Assembly: GCF_001968825.1 (NCBI RefSeq)
Contig: NZ_MIEU01000016.1
Coordinates: 558,001 to 622,000 of the forward strand
Direction: 5' to 3'
Length of the DNA: 64,000 nt
From: Tersicoccus sp. Bi-70
Lineage (GTDB): Bacteria > Actinomycetota > Actinomycetes > Actinomycetales > Micrococcaceae
Position 1 is the first letter of the stretch. Each line of letters opens with the position of its first letter. A program made the translations under genes and the position numbers. Below the pieces are notes generated by a model. The model saw only the letters and a program-made list of their open reading frames with translations, had not been told where the DNA came from and ran no database searches. Positions 19,891 through 28,760 of the stretch are shown here, piece after piece.

Positions 19891-21792
19891 TCAGGTGCTC
19901 GCGGCGAGGGACGCGCCGTGCGGCCCGGTCTCCTGGGAGGCGAACTGGGTGGCGTGCAGCTCGGCGTAACGGCCGCCCGCGGCGAGCAGCTCCAGGTGGG
20001 TGCCGCGTTCGACGATCCGGCCGCCCTCGACGACGAGGATGGCGTCGGCCGCCCGGATGGTGGAGAGGCGGTGGGCGATGACGAGCGCGGTCCGGCCCGC
20101 CAGTGCCTCCCCGAGCGCCGCCTGCACCGCGGCCTCGTTGGTCGAGTCCAGGGCGGACGTCGCCTCGTCGAGGATCACGACCCGCGGATGGGCCAGCAGC
20201 AGGCGGGCGATCGTCATCCGCTGGCGTTCGCCACCGGAGAGCCGGTAGCCGCGTTCGCCCACGACGGTGCCGAGCCCGTCGGGCAGCGCCCGGATCACCC
20301 CCTCCAGCCGCGCCCGGCGCAGCGCGTCCCAGATCTGCTCGTCGGTGGCCTCCGGACGGGCGAGCGCGAGGTTGGTGCGCACGGTCTCATGGAACAGGTG
20401 ACCGTCCTGGGTGACCATGCCGAGTGTCTCGCGCAGCGACGCGAAGGCCACGTCCCGGACGTCGACTCCCCCGTAGGTCACGGCGCCGTCGGTGACGTCG
20501 TACAGCCGGGCCACCAACTGCGCGATGGTCGACTTGCCGGCCCCGGAGGACCCGACGAGCGCGACGGTCTGCCCGGGCTCGATGGTGAAGGAGACGTCGT
20601 GCAGCACCTCCTCGCCGCCCCGGGTGTCCAGCGTCGCGACCTCCTCGAGGGAGGCGAGCGAGACGTCCTTCGCCGCCGGGTAGGCGAAGCTCACGTGGTC
20701 GAAGCCCACGGCGACGGGCCCGGCGGGAATCGCCTCCGGGGGTGCCTTCTCCACGATCAGCGGCTTGAGGTCGAGGATCTCGAAGACGCGCTCGAAGCTG
20801 ACCAGGGCGCTCATGATCTCGACCCGGGCGCTCGCGAGCGCCGTCAGCGGCACGTAGAGCCGGGTCAGCAGCAGCGCCAGGGTGACCACGTCGCCGGGGT
20901 TCAGCGAGCCGACGATGGCGAGGAACCCGCCGAGCCCGTAGACGAGAGCCAGGGCGAGGGCGGAGACGAGGGTCAGCGCGGTGACGAAGATCGTCTGCAG
21001 CATCGCGGTCTTCACCCCGATGTCCCGCACCCGTCCGGCGCGCAGCGCGAACTCGGCCGACTCGGCCTCGGGCTGGCCGAACAGCTTGATCAGGGTGGCG
21101 CCGGGCGCGGAGAACCGCTCGGTCATCTGCGTGCTCATCGACGCGTTCAGGTTGGCCGCCTCCCGCTGCAGGGAGGCGAGCCGCCCGCCCATGCGCCGCG
21201 CGGGGATCAGGAACAGCGGCAGCAGGATCAGGGCGAGCAGGGTGATCTGCCAGGAGATGCTGACCATCACGCCGACGGTGAGGATGAGGGCGACGACGTT
21301 GCTGACCACGCCGGAGAGGGTGCCACTGAAGGCGCGCTGCGCACCGAGGACGTCGGAGTTCAGCCGGCTGACCAGGGCACCGGTGCGGGTGCGGTTGAAG
21401 AACGCGATCGGCATCCGCTGCACGTGGTCGTACACGGCGCGGCGCAGATCCAGGATCAGCCCCTCCCCGATCCGGGAGGAGAACCAGCGGGTCAGCAGGC
21501 CGAGGCCCGCGTCCGCGAGGGCGGCGACGGCGATCAGCACCGCCAGCCAGGTGACCGTGCTGACCGAGCGGCGACCGGTGATGGCGTTGACGACCTCACC
21601 GGCCAGGATCGGCGTCAGCACCGCCAGGACGGCCGAGGCGACCGAGAGGATGACGAAGACGATCAGCCGCCGTCGGTGCGGCGCGGCGAACGTCATGATG
21701 CGCCGGAACGTGGCCGGCGAGAACTTGCGCCGCTCTCCCGTGTCCGAGACCATCCGCCACAGGGACGAATGGGCGGCCCCTTCCATGCTCAT
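19891..21792 (-). CDS. ABC exporter, fused permease and ATPase
   Basis: Half-transporter of 633 residues. Six membrane segments lie in about residues 40-330 and an ATPase domain in about 365-610. Walker A is GSSGAGKSTIAQL, the signature LSGGERQR, Walker B VVILDEATSALD, and the switch His is in ALVIAHRLST. The layout is that of MsbA/LmrA-type lipid or drug exporters, acting as a homodimer or with a partner, but no partner gene is adjacent. The substrate is unknown. The ATG at MSMEGAAHSS is the first plausible start. Confidence 0.9.
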   Translation of the reverse strand: MSMEGAAHSSLWRMVSDTGERRKFSPATFRRIMTFAAPHRRRLIVFVILSVASAVLAVLTPILAGEVVNAITGRRSVSTVTWLAVLIAVAALADAGLGLLTRWFSSRIGEGLILDLRRAVYDHVQRMPIAFFNRTRTGALVSRLNSDVLGAQRAFSGTLSGVVSNVVALILTVGVMVSISWQITLLALILLPLFLIPARRMGGRLASLQREAANLNASMSTQMTERFSAPGATLIKLFGQPEAESAEFALRAGRVRDIGVKTAMLQTIFVTALTLVSALALALVYGLGGFLAIVGSLNPGDVVTLALLLTRLYVPLTALASARVEIMSALVSFERVFEILDLKPLIVEKAPPEAIPAGPVAVGFDHVSFAYPAAKDVSLASLEEVATLDTRGGEEVLHDVSFTIEPGQTVALVGSSGAGKSTIAQLVARLYDVTDGAVTYGGVDVRDVAFASLRETLGMVTQDGHLFHETVRTNLALARPEATDEQIWDALRRARLEGVIRALPDGLGTVVGERGYRLSGGERQRMTIARLLLAHPRVVILDEATSALDSTNEAAVQAALGEALAGRTALVIAHRLSTIRAADAILVVEGGRIVERGTHLELLAAGGRYAELHATQFASQETGPHGASLAAST

Positions 21793-21911
21793 CGTGTCTC
21801 GCTCCCTCTCCGGTTCGTGTACTCCTTCCAGTCAACCACCCGCCACCGACAGCTGTTCCACCGGTGGGCTCCTCCGGCCGTCGCGGCAAGGAAACGGCCC
21901 CGATGCCGGCG

Positions 21912-24900
21912 TCAGGCGCGACGGAACCGGAGGGTGTGCAGGGTGAAGGGATCGGCGACGACGGTCACGGTGGTGCCGTCGACCGTGACACCGCGGCGGG
22001 GCTCGACCGGGCGCTCGAGCAGGTCGGTCGTCTCCACGGCCCGGCACGCGAAGCCGGGGCGCAGCACGCCCGTGGACCGGGACCCGTGGGCCTCGTGCAG
22101 CCGGACGATCACATCGCCGCTGCCGTCGATGGCGAGCTTGACCGCGTCGATCACGAGCCCGTCGCCGTCGAGAACCACCAGCGGGTCGACGTGCGGGTCC
22201 ACCGGCGGGTCCACGCGCTGACCCGCTCCGCCGGCAGCGGGCCCGGACCGGACCAGACCCGCCGTGGCCTGGCCCAGCCGCACGGCCTCCGGGATGCCGG
22301 CACCGGGGGCCACGGTCACCGTCATCCGCTGCCGGCCGCGGTCGGCGAACGGGTCGGGGAACACCGGGGCGGTGAGCAGCGAGACGCGGGGCACGGTCGT
22401 GGTCCCGCCGTCGGGCCGCACGGTGCGGGTGACGTCGTGCCCGTAGCTGGAGTCGTTGCCGATCGCGACGCCGTATCCGGGCTCGCCGACGTGCAGCCAG
22501 CGGTGCGCGCAGATCTCGAAGCGGGCGGCGTCCCAGGACGTGTTGGTGTGGGTGGGCCGCTGCACGTGACCGAACTGGGTCTCCGCGCTGGAGACGTCGG
22601 CGCGCACGTCCAGGTCGAAGCCGAGCTTGAGCAGCTTCTCGTGCTCCTGCCAGTCGATCTCGTGCTCGATCCGCAGATGCGGCTCCCCCGCGGCGAGGAC
22701 GATCCGCTGGCGGATCCGGGTGACACCGACGGCCCGGTCGACGACGACGGCCGCGGACCCGGTGGGGCACGACTCCGTGGTGATGCCCGCGACGTCCGTC
22801 AGTTCGTTCACCGTGTTGCGGTAGAAGCCGTCCAGGTCCCAGGCATCCCACTCGTTCGGGGTGTCGCGGTGCAGACTGAGCAGGTTGCCGCGCCCGCCCG
22901 GGGCGATGGCCTCCCGCCCGGTGGCCGCGTCCACGAGGGAGACGATCAGCCCCCGGGCGTCGATGACGGCCCGCACCAGCCCGTTCTCCAGGACCAACCC
23001 GCCGTCCGGCACCGGGCCGCCGTCGTGCTGCGTCACCGTCGCTGGCGTCGTGACCGGCGTCGGCACCCCGGCGGCGAACGGCGCGATGCCGCGCACCGGG
23101 AACCCCGAGGCGTTGAACCAGACCCCGGCCGGTGCCAGCTCCGGCATCCCCTCCGGCCCGTCGTCCCCGGCGTCCGTCGCGGGACCGGTGAGGGCGGCGA
23201 GGGCGGCCTCGATCAGCTCCTCGCACGCCGCGGCGACCGCGTTGTGGTTCCGCTCGGCGTCCTGGTGCACCCAGGCGATCGCGCTGCCGGGCAGGATGTC
23301 GTGGAACTGCAGCAGCAGCACCATCCGCCACAGCCGGTCGAGTTCCTGGGCCGGGTAGTCGGCGCCGGTGCGGACCGTGGCCGTCGCGCACCACAGTTCC
23401 GCCTCGTGCAGCAGCCGCTCGCACTCCCGGTTGCCCCGCTTGGTGCGGTGCTGGGCGGTGAAGGTCGCCCGGTGCTTCTCCAGGTAGAGCTCCCCCACCC
23501 ACACCGGCGGGTCGGTGTACTCCGCCTCCGCACGCGTGAAGAAGGACGCCGGGGTCCCCAGTTCCAGGCTCGGCGCCCCCTCGAGGGACTTCCACCGGGA
23601 GGCCGCCGCGAGCATCAGCCGGTTGGGGCCTCCCCCGCCGTCGCCGTAGCCGAACGGGACGAGGGAGACGGTGGCCCGGCCCTTGTCCCGGAAGTTCCGC
23701 TCCGCGTGCGTCACCTCGGAGGCCAGCAGCTGCGCGTTGTACATGTCCACCGGCGGGAAGTGGGTGAAGAGCCGGGTGCCGTCCAGGCCCTCCCACAGGA
23801 AGGAGTGGTGCGGAAAGGCGTTGGTCTGGTTCCAGGAGATCTTCTGGGTGAGGAACCAGCGCATGCCGGCCGCGGCCACGATCTGCGGCATCGCCGCCGA
23901 GTAGCCGAACGAGTCGGGCAGCCACGCCTCGTCGCCGTCGACGCCGAACTCGTCGCGGAAGAAGCGCTTGCCCTCGATGAATTGCCGGGCCATCGCCTCG
24001 CCGCCGGGCATCGTGGAGTCCGCCTCGACCCACATGCCGCCGACCGGGACGAACCGGCCGTCGGCCACGCGGGCGCGGATCCGTTCGAAGAGGTCCGGGT
24101 AGTGCTCCTTGATCCAGGCGTACTGCTGCGCGGAGGAGGCCACGAACACGAAGTCGGGGTCCTCGTCCATCAGGGTCAGGGCGTTGGCGAAGGTCCGGGC
24201 GCACTTGCGCATGGTCTCGCGCACGGGCCACAGCCACGCGGAGTCAATGTGGGCGTGCCCCGTCGCGACGAGGTGGTGGGCGGAGGCGCTGGCGGGGCGG
24301 GACAGGACCTCCCGCAGGTGCTCCCGGCCGACGGCGGCCGTACCCGGGATGTCGTCCGGGTCCATCGCGTCCATCATGGCCTCGGTGGCGCGGAGGATCT
24401 CGTGCCGGCGGGGCGCATCCACCGGCAGCTCCGCCATCAGCCCGTTGAGCACCCAGCAGTCGCGGTGGAGCTCCTCGACGTCGTGGTGCACGCGGGCCAG
24501 GGCGATCTCCCCGAGGACGTAGCGCGGCGTGGCGGGCGCCGTCGCCGGGTCACCGAGCGGAGTCGGCTGGAACGTCCAGCCCTGCGTGAGGTCCGGGTTG
24601 GCGGCGGCCTCGACGTACAGGTCGAGGCCGCCCCGGTCCACGCCCGCCGGGGTCGTGCCCGCGGCGAGCAGCCGGCCCGGGATCGCGTGGTTGCGGGGGC
24701 TGACGGCGGTGAGGACGGTCCCGTCCGGTCGCCAGGCCAGCCCTTCGCTCTGGAAGCCGGGCCCGTCCCCGTTGAACCCGAGGTCCACGAGGAGCACGAG
24801 GTCCGCCAGCGGCACGCCCTCGGGCAGGTCCGCGGTCAGGTGCAGCCACGTCGTCGACCAGGGCGGACCCCATGGCGTGCCGGGCGTGCGCTCGGTGAAG

Positions 24901-25061
24901 CCGCCGACCGCGGCGATCGCCTCGGCGGCGGGCACCGGTTCTCCCGGCACGTCCCAACCGGTCACCCGGACCGGCCACCGCTGCCCGAGGACGGCCGGTT
25001 CGATCCGCTGCCGCAGGAAGCGGTAGAGCCGCCGCTCGGTGATCACGCGGTCGTCATGCAC
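21912..25061 (-). CDS. Alpha-mannosidase, glycoside hydrolase family 38
   Basis: Cytoplasmic-type enzyme of 1049 residues that releases terminal alpha-mannose, with no signal peptide. The zinc-binding GHAHIDSAWLWPV lies near residues 268-280 and the catalytic nucleophile Asp383 in WLPDSFGY, preceded by GMWVEADSTMPGGEAM. The long C-terminal beta-rich half (LVENGLVRAVID-like strands, then FEICAHRWLHVGEPGYGVAI) matches family 38. The GTG start is chosen for GAGAGG upstream and the family's N-terminal helix (ITERRLYRFLRQRI). An upstream ATG adds a proline-rich tail. It likely recycles mannosides of the envelope or takes up foreign glycans, and no other sugar genes are adjacent. Confidence 0.92.
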   Translation of the reverse strand: MHDDRVITERRLYRFLRQRIEPAVLGQRWPVRVTGWDVPGEPVPAAEAIAAVGGFTERTPGTPWGPPWSTTWLHLTADLPEGVPLADLVLLVDLGFNGDGPGFQSEGLAWRPDGTVLTAVSPRNHAIPGRLLAAGTTPAGVDRGGLDLYVEAAANPDLTQGWTFQPTPLGDPATAPATPRYVLGEIALARVHHDVEELHRDCWVLNGLMAELPVDAPRRHEILRATEAMMDAMDPDDIPGTAAVGREHLREVLSRPASASAHHLVATGHAHIDSAWLWPVRETMRKCARTFANALTLMDEDPDFVFVASSAQQYAWIKEHYPDLFERIRARVADGRFVPVGGMWVEADSTMPGGEAMARQFIEGKRFFRDEFGVDGDEAWLPDSFGYSAAMPQIVAAAGMRWFLTQKISWNQTNAFPHHSFLWEGLDGTRLFTHFPPVDMYNAQLLASEVTHAERNFRDKGRATVSLVPFGYGDGGGGPNRLMLAAASRWKSLEGAPSLELGTPASFFTRAEAEYTDPPVWVGELYLEKHRATFTAQHRTKRGNRECERLLHEAELWCATATVRTGADYPAQELDRLWRMVLLLQFHDILPGSAIAWVHQDAERNHNAVAAACEELIEAALAALTGPATDAGDDGPEGMPELAPAGVWFNASGFPVRGIAPFAAGVPTPVTTPATVTQHDGGPVPDGGLVLENGLVRAVIDARGLIVSLVDAATGREAIAPGGRGNLLSLHRDTPNEWDAWDLDGFYRNTVNELTDVAGITTESCPTGSAAVVVDRAVGVTRIRQRIVLAAGEPHLRIEHEIDWQEHEKLLKLGFDLDVRADVSSAETQFGHVQRPTHTNTSWDAARFEICAHRWLHVGEPGYGVAIGNDSSYGHDVTRTVRPDGGTTTVPRVSLLTAPVFPDPFADRGRQRMTVTVAPGAGIPEAVRLGQATAGLVRSGPAAGGAGQRVDPPVDPHVDPLVVLDGDGLVIDAVKLAIDGSGDVIVRLHEAHGSRSTGVLRPGFACRAVETTDLLERPVEPRRGVTVDGTTVTVVADPFTLHTLRFRRA

Positions 25062-25161
25062 GGCGTCACGCCTCTCTGGTGGTCCTGGTGGTGCCGGTGG
25101 TCCTGCTGATGAGGGTCGAGCTGGTCGTGCGGGTCGAGCTGGTGGGCAGGTGCGCGGCGGG

Positions 25162-26409
25162 TCACCACGGCAGGGTGATCTCCTCGAGCACATCCCCGGC
25201 GGCGGCACCGTCACGCGGGCAGAGGAGCACCCCGTCGGCCTCGGCGAGTCCGCGCAGCATGCCCGCGGCGCGCCAGCGGCTGGGCACGGCGACGCCGTCG
25301 TCGAGCAGGTAGGGCACGAGGCGTGTGCGCAGCCCGGCAGGGATGGCGGCGCCGAGCCGGACGTGGCCCGGGCGGGGCAGGGCCGCGCCCGCCAGCCCGG
25401 CGAGCAGCGGGGCGACCAGGGTGAGCATCCCCGTCATGGCGGCGAGCGGATGCCCCGGGAGGGCGACGAGCATCCGGCCGTCGGCGAGGCGGGCGAGCAG
25501 GAGCGGGTGGCCGGGTTGCACGGCGACGCCGTCGACGATCACCTCCGCCCCGGCGGCGGCGAGGGCGCCGCGGACCTCGCGCCGCGAGTGCGCACCGGTG
25601 CCGCCGGTGGTGATGACCACGTCGCCGGTGGCCTCCCGGATCTGGTGCTCGTCCTGCGCGTCCGTGCCCAGCTGCGCGAGCAGCGCCCGGTGGTCCAGGC
25701 CCACGTGGTGCGTGCCGATGACCAGACCCCCGAGCGCCTCGACGTAGGCGCCCAGTTGCGGGCCGAAGACGTCGCGCACCAGGCCGGGCTCAGGCACGCC
25801 GTGCGTCTCGAGTCCGGCTCCGGTGATGACGAGGGTGACCCGGGGACGGCGCAGCACCGTGACCATGTCGAGTCCGCAGGACGCCGCCCAGGCCACGTGC
25901 GCAGGCGTCAGGACGGTGCCGGCGGTGAGGACGATCTCGCCCGGCTCGGCCTCCTCGCCGGCGCGGCGCACATGCTCCCCGGCGGCCGGTCCGTCCTCGC
26001 GCGCGTCCTCCACGCGGGTCAGCCGGCCCTCCGTGTTCACCCGTCCCCGGTCGCGGACGAGCACCGCGGTCGTGCCCGCGGGCACGAGCGCCCCGGCCGA
26101 CACCCGCACCGCCTGCCCCGGCGCGAGCGCGAGCCCGCGCACCCAGCGCATCCGGGCCAGTACCGCCGCCTCCGGCGACTGCTCGGCCACCGGTTCCGTC
26201 GCGAGCACGGTCCACGGCCCGGAGCCGGCCACCGCCCAGCCGTCCATCACGGCGGAGTCGAACGGGGGCACGGCAGCGACGGCGACGACGTCGGCGGCGA
26301 GGATCCGGCCGATCGCCCGGTCCACCGTCACGGTCTCGGGCACGAGGGGCTGGGCGCTGCGGTGGGCGAGTTCGTGCGCACGATGCCAGGTCAGACTCGC
26401 GTAGGGCAC
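25162..26409 (-). CDS. moeA: Molybdopterin molybdenumtransferase MoeA
   Basis: Enzyme of molybdenum cofactor synthesis that inserts molybdate into adenylylated molybdopterin, 415 residues. Marks are PFDSAVMDGWAV near residue 50, GALVPAGTTAVLVRD near 105, VTLVITGAGLE near 190, DVVITTGGTGAHSRREV in the MPT-binding domain and MLVALPGHPLAAMTGML, where homologues read LPGNPVSA. The C-terminal domain IV ends the protein. No other cofactor genes lie nearby. The leader holds three copies of a GTCGTGTCGGC-like unit of unknown meaning. Confidence 0.92.
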   Translation of the reverse strand: MPYASLTWHRAHELAHRSAQPLVPETVTVDRAIGRILAADVVAVAAVPPFDSAVMDGWAVAGSGPWTVLATEPVAEQSPEAAVLARMRWVRGLALAPGQAVRVSAGALVPAGTTAVLVRDRGRVNTEGRLTRVEDAREDGPAAGEHVRRAGEEAEPGEIVLTAGTVLTPAHVAWAASCGLDMVTVLRRPRVTLVITGAGLETHGVPEPGLVRDVFGPQLGAYVEALGGLVIGTHHVGLDHRALLAQLGTDAQDEHQIREATGDVVITTGGTGAHSRREVRGALAAAGAEVIVDGVAVQPGHPLLLARLADGRMLVALPGHPLAAMTGMLTLVAPLLAGLAGAALPRPGHVRLGAAIPAGLRTRLVPYLLDDGVAVPSRWRAAGMLRGLAEADGVLLCPRDGAAAGDVLEEITLPW

Positions 26410-26547
26410 GGCATCCTCCCGTCCTCAGGTCGTGTCGGCGTCGTGTCGGCGTCGTGTGGCCGGGATCACCCGTCCCGACTCCGACCCTAACGCAGCGCAC
26501 CGACCGGACTGCCGGTGCCGACCGCGCTGACGCCCGACCCCGGCAAC

Positions 26548-26583
26548 GACGACGACCCCCCGCCGTGAGGCGAGGGGTCGTCG
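26548..26583 (-). terminator. Hairpin terminator after the first C40 gene
   Basis: CGACGACCCC and GGGGTCGTCG form a 10-bp stem just after the stop of the C40 gene. Confidence 0.7.
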
Positions 26584-26594
26584 AGCGGAGCCGG

Positions 26595-27550
26595 TCAGCG
26601 CAGGCGGATGAACACCGGGCCGGAGCCCACGTTCGCGCTGAACTTGACGGTCTGGTTGCCGTTCCAGCCACCGTGCACGGCCATGCCGTTGCCGATGTAG
26701 ACGGCGATGTGCGCCTGGCCGCCACCACCGTCGGCGTAGTAGATGAGGTCTCCGGGCTGGGCCTGGGAGGCCGGGATCTGCGAGCCGAGCTGGAAGTAGT
26801 CGGCCGGCCAGCCGTGGAAGTTGATGCCCACGGCCTTGATTGCGTTGGTCACCAGCATGGTGCAGTCCTGGGTGACGCCCAGCTGCGCGAGCGCCGCATT
26901 GGCGACGGCAGCCTTGCTGGAACCCGAGGCCGACGCGGCGGGCTTGGCCGGAGCGGACGCGGTCTGCACCGTGGCCTGCTGCGCGGCGGCCTGACGCGCC
27001 TGAGCCTGCTGTGCGGCGGCGGCGCGCTGGGCGGCGGCCTGACGCGCCTGCTCCTGCTGTGCGGCGGCGGCGCCGCGGCGGCCCGCTGGGCGGTGACGGC
27101 CTGGGCGGTGGCGGCCTGCTGTGCGGCGGCCTGCTGCTGGGCGGCAGCGGCAGCGGCCTTCTGCGCGGCAACCCGCTCGGCCTGCGCCTGCTGGGCAGCC
27201 ACGCGCTTGGCCTGCGCCTGGACGGCGGCCGCCGGCTTGACGGCGGGCTTGGCCTTCGGCGCCGTGGAGGCGACAGCGGTGCGCTGGAAGTCGACCGAGG
27301 CGGTGGCGGGCGCGGTGACCGCACCGACCTTGCCGGCGGCGACGGCCTGGCTGGCCGGCTGCGCGGCGGCGGGCTGCTGTGCGGTCTCCGCGTGGGCGGC
27401 GACGCCGGACACCAGGACCAGACCCGACGCGGCGGCCACCACGGCGGCCCGACGGCCGACCTTGCCGGACTGCAGGGAGATGGCCTGCGCCAGCGCGGCG
27501 GCCTTGCGGGGAGCGGCCGTGCGGTGGCGACCGGTGGAGGGGGTGGACAT
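26595..27550 (-). pseudogene. NlpC/P60 (C40) cell-wall hydrolase, frame broken
   Basis: The gene reads through two frames. The first (from MSTPSTGRHRTAAPRK) gives a basic N-terminus, a signal or anchor segment at residues 34-53 (RAAVVAAASGLVLVSGVAAH) and an Ala/Gln-rich coiled coil. The second continues that coiled coil and ends in an NlpC/P60 domain with catalytic Cys in QDCTMLVTNA and His in AHIAVYIGNGMAVHGG. The switch falls near 27060-27095 in the GC palindrome GGCGGCGGCGCCGCGGCGGC. The total length is one base short of a multiple of three, so one base is missing or two are extra. Because both halves are well preserved, a sequencing error is as likely as true inactivation. If intact, it would be an approximately 318-residue secreted peptidoglycan endopeptidase. 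Confidence 0.8.
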
Positions 27551-27665
27551 ACTGCTCTCTTTCAGTGTCGCGGGTCCGTAGGCGTCACACGCGGACGCCC
27601 GGCGTCACTGCCGACAGGCAGAACGGACCCACCGGTGGGCTTACCGGAGGGGGTGAGGACAGAGA

Positions 27666-27700
27666 CCGGCCCCCACCGGTCGGTGACCGGAGGGGGCCAG
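27666..27700 (-). terminator. Hairpin terminator after the second C40 gene
   Basis: CGGCCCCCACCGGT pairs imperfectly with ACCGGAGGGGGCC, 12 bases after the stop. Confidence 0.7.
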
Positions 27701-27711
27701 AAGGGGCTGGA

Positions 27712-28500
27712 TCAGCCCAGGGTGTAGTACCCGTCGACCGACATGGCGCTGACCGGGTGCAGGATGGTGCCCTGGCTCGGGTTCAGCGCGCTGATCTCCA
27801 TGCCGTTGCCGACGTAGATGCCGACGTGCGAGCCACCGTTCTGGACGATGAGGTCACCCGGCTTCGGCGCGGAGGTGGGGGTCATCGCGGTCCACTGGTA
27901 GGTGCGCGGGATGCTCTTGCCGGCCTGGGCGTAGGCCCACTGCACGAAACCGGAGCAGTCCCAGCCCGCGGTGGAGGTGCCGCCCCAGACGTAGGGGTGG
28001 CCGATGCCGGCGTAGGCCGCCGAGACGATCGACTGGTTGCCACCGGTGGAGGCCTTCGCGGCGGACGCGAGGGTGGCCTTCGGGGTGGTGGCGGCCTGGG
28101 TCTGCGCACCGGCGGCCGGGGCAGCAGCACCGGCGGCGCTGTAGCTGGCGGTCGGGGTGGCGCCGGTGGCGGCCGGGGCCGACTGCGGGCCGGTCAGACC
28201 GAAGTAGCGGTACCCGTCCTGGATGTTCGCGCCGTTCCAGGTGTAGGTGATGCCGTTGCTGGTCCACGTGTGGTGGGTACCGGTCGAGGCGGTGGTGCTG
28301 GCCTGCGACGCGGTGTTCGGGGTCTCGTAGTACGCGCTGGCGTTGGCCGGGGCGACCGAGACGGCCAGCAGGCCGGCGGCAGCAGCGGCGACGGCGCCGC
28401 CCCGGACGACGCCGCGGTTCTCGGCGGCAGCCTTCGAGGCGTTGGTCAGGTGATCCCGACCGGTCATGGGGGCGCGATGGCGAGCAGTCGTTGACGACAT
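27712..28500 (-). CDS. Secreted NlpC/P60 (C40) endopeptidase
   Basis: Exported peptidoglycan hydrolase of 262 residues. A long basic N-region precedes a hydrophobic signal segment at 31-53 (VVRGGAVAAAAAGLLAVSVA, then PANA). A short TWTSNGITYTWNG domain and an Ala/Thr linker follow, then the catalytic domain (160-262) with Cys182 in GWDCSGFV and His225 in SHVGIYVGNG. It would cut D-Glu to diaminoacid or lysine bonds in stem peptides. The ATG follows GGGAGAGG. Its long leader contains a c-di-AMP riboswitch and its promoter carries GTGAC direct repeats, as seen at cell-wall hydrolase and resuscitation genes of actinobacteria. Confidence 0.93.
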   Translation of the reverse strand: MSSTTARHRAPMTGRDHLTNASKAAAENRGVVRGGAVAAAAAGLLAVSVAPANASAYYETPNTASQASTTASTGTHHTWTSNGITYTWNGANIQDGYRYFGLTGPQSAPAATGATPTASYSAAGAAAPAAGAQTQAATTPKATLASAAKASTGGNQSIVSAAYAGIGHPYVWGGTSTAGWDCSGFVQWAYAQAGKSIPRTYQWTAMTPTSAPKPGDLIVQNGGSHVGIYVGNGMEISALNPSQGTILHPVSAMSVDGYYTLG

Positions 28501-28518
28501 GGTGTTTACCTCTCCCTG

Positions 28519-28650
28519 GTGTCTACGGGGTGAGCTGTCGGGTTCGGGTGGGAGGCACCCGGCGTCCATGGATCGGACACTTGACCCCAAGGCCTCGAGT
28601 GAGGCCGTAATTGGTTCCCCCGCCCCTGCCAAACGAAGCGTTTGAACGGA
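28519..28650 (-). promoter_or_regulatory. c-di-AMP riboswitch (ydaO/yuaA type)
   Basis: The leader of the C40 gene contains, in order on the minus strand, GGCAGGGGCGGGGGAACCA, then TTGGGGTCAAGTG, then CCCGAACCCGACAGCTCACC and CCGTAGAC. These are the conserved blocks of the ydaO riboswitch in actinobacteria, where it usually switches off hydrolase expression when c-di-AMP is high. The order and spacing fit. The exact 5' boundary is approximate. Confidence 0.88.
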
Positions 28651-28718
28651 CCGGTCCCGGAGGCAGGGTTGGACAGCCGGGACGGGGTGCACTCCCCAGA
28701 GTGGGGCGGGCACGGCTA

Positions 28719-28760
28719 CGACGGTATCGTAGTGTCACCGGAATGTCACGTTCCGGTCAC
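28719..28760 (-). promoter_or_regulatory. Promoter with three GTGAC direct repeats (MtrA-like)
   Basis: Reading the minus strand, GTGAC occurs three times with an exact 11-base period (28756-28760, 28745-28749, 28734-28738), followed by TACGAT, a good -10 box, within the palindrome CTACGA-TACCG-TCGTAG. MtrA response regulators bind pairs of GTNAC spaced 11 bases apart at cell-wall hydrolase genes; assigning this site to MtrA is an inference. The first repeat overlaps the end of the M23 gene. Confidence 0.6.
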
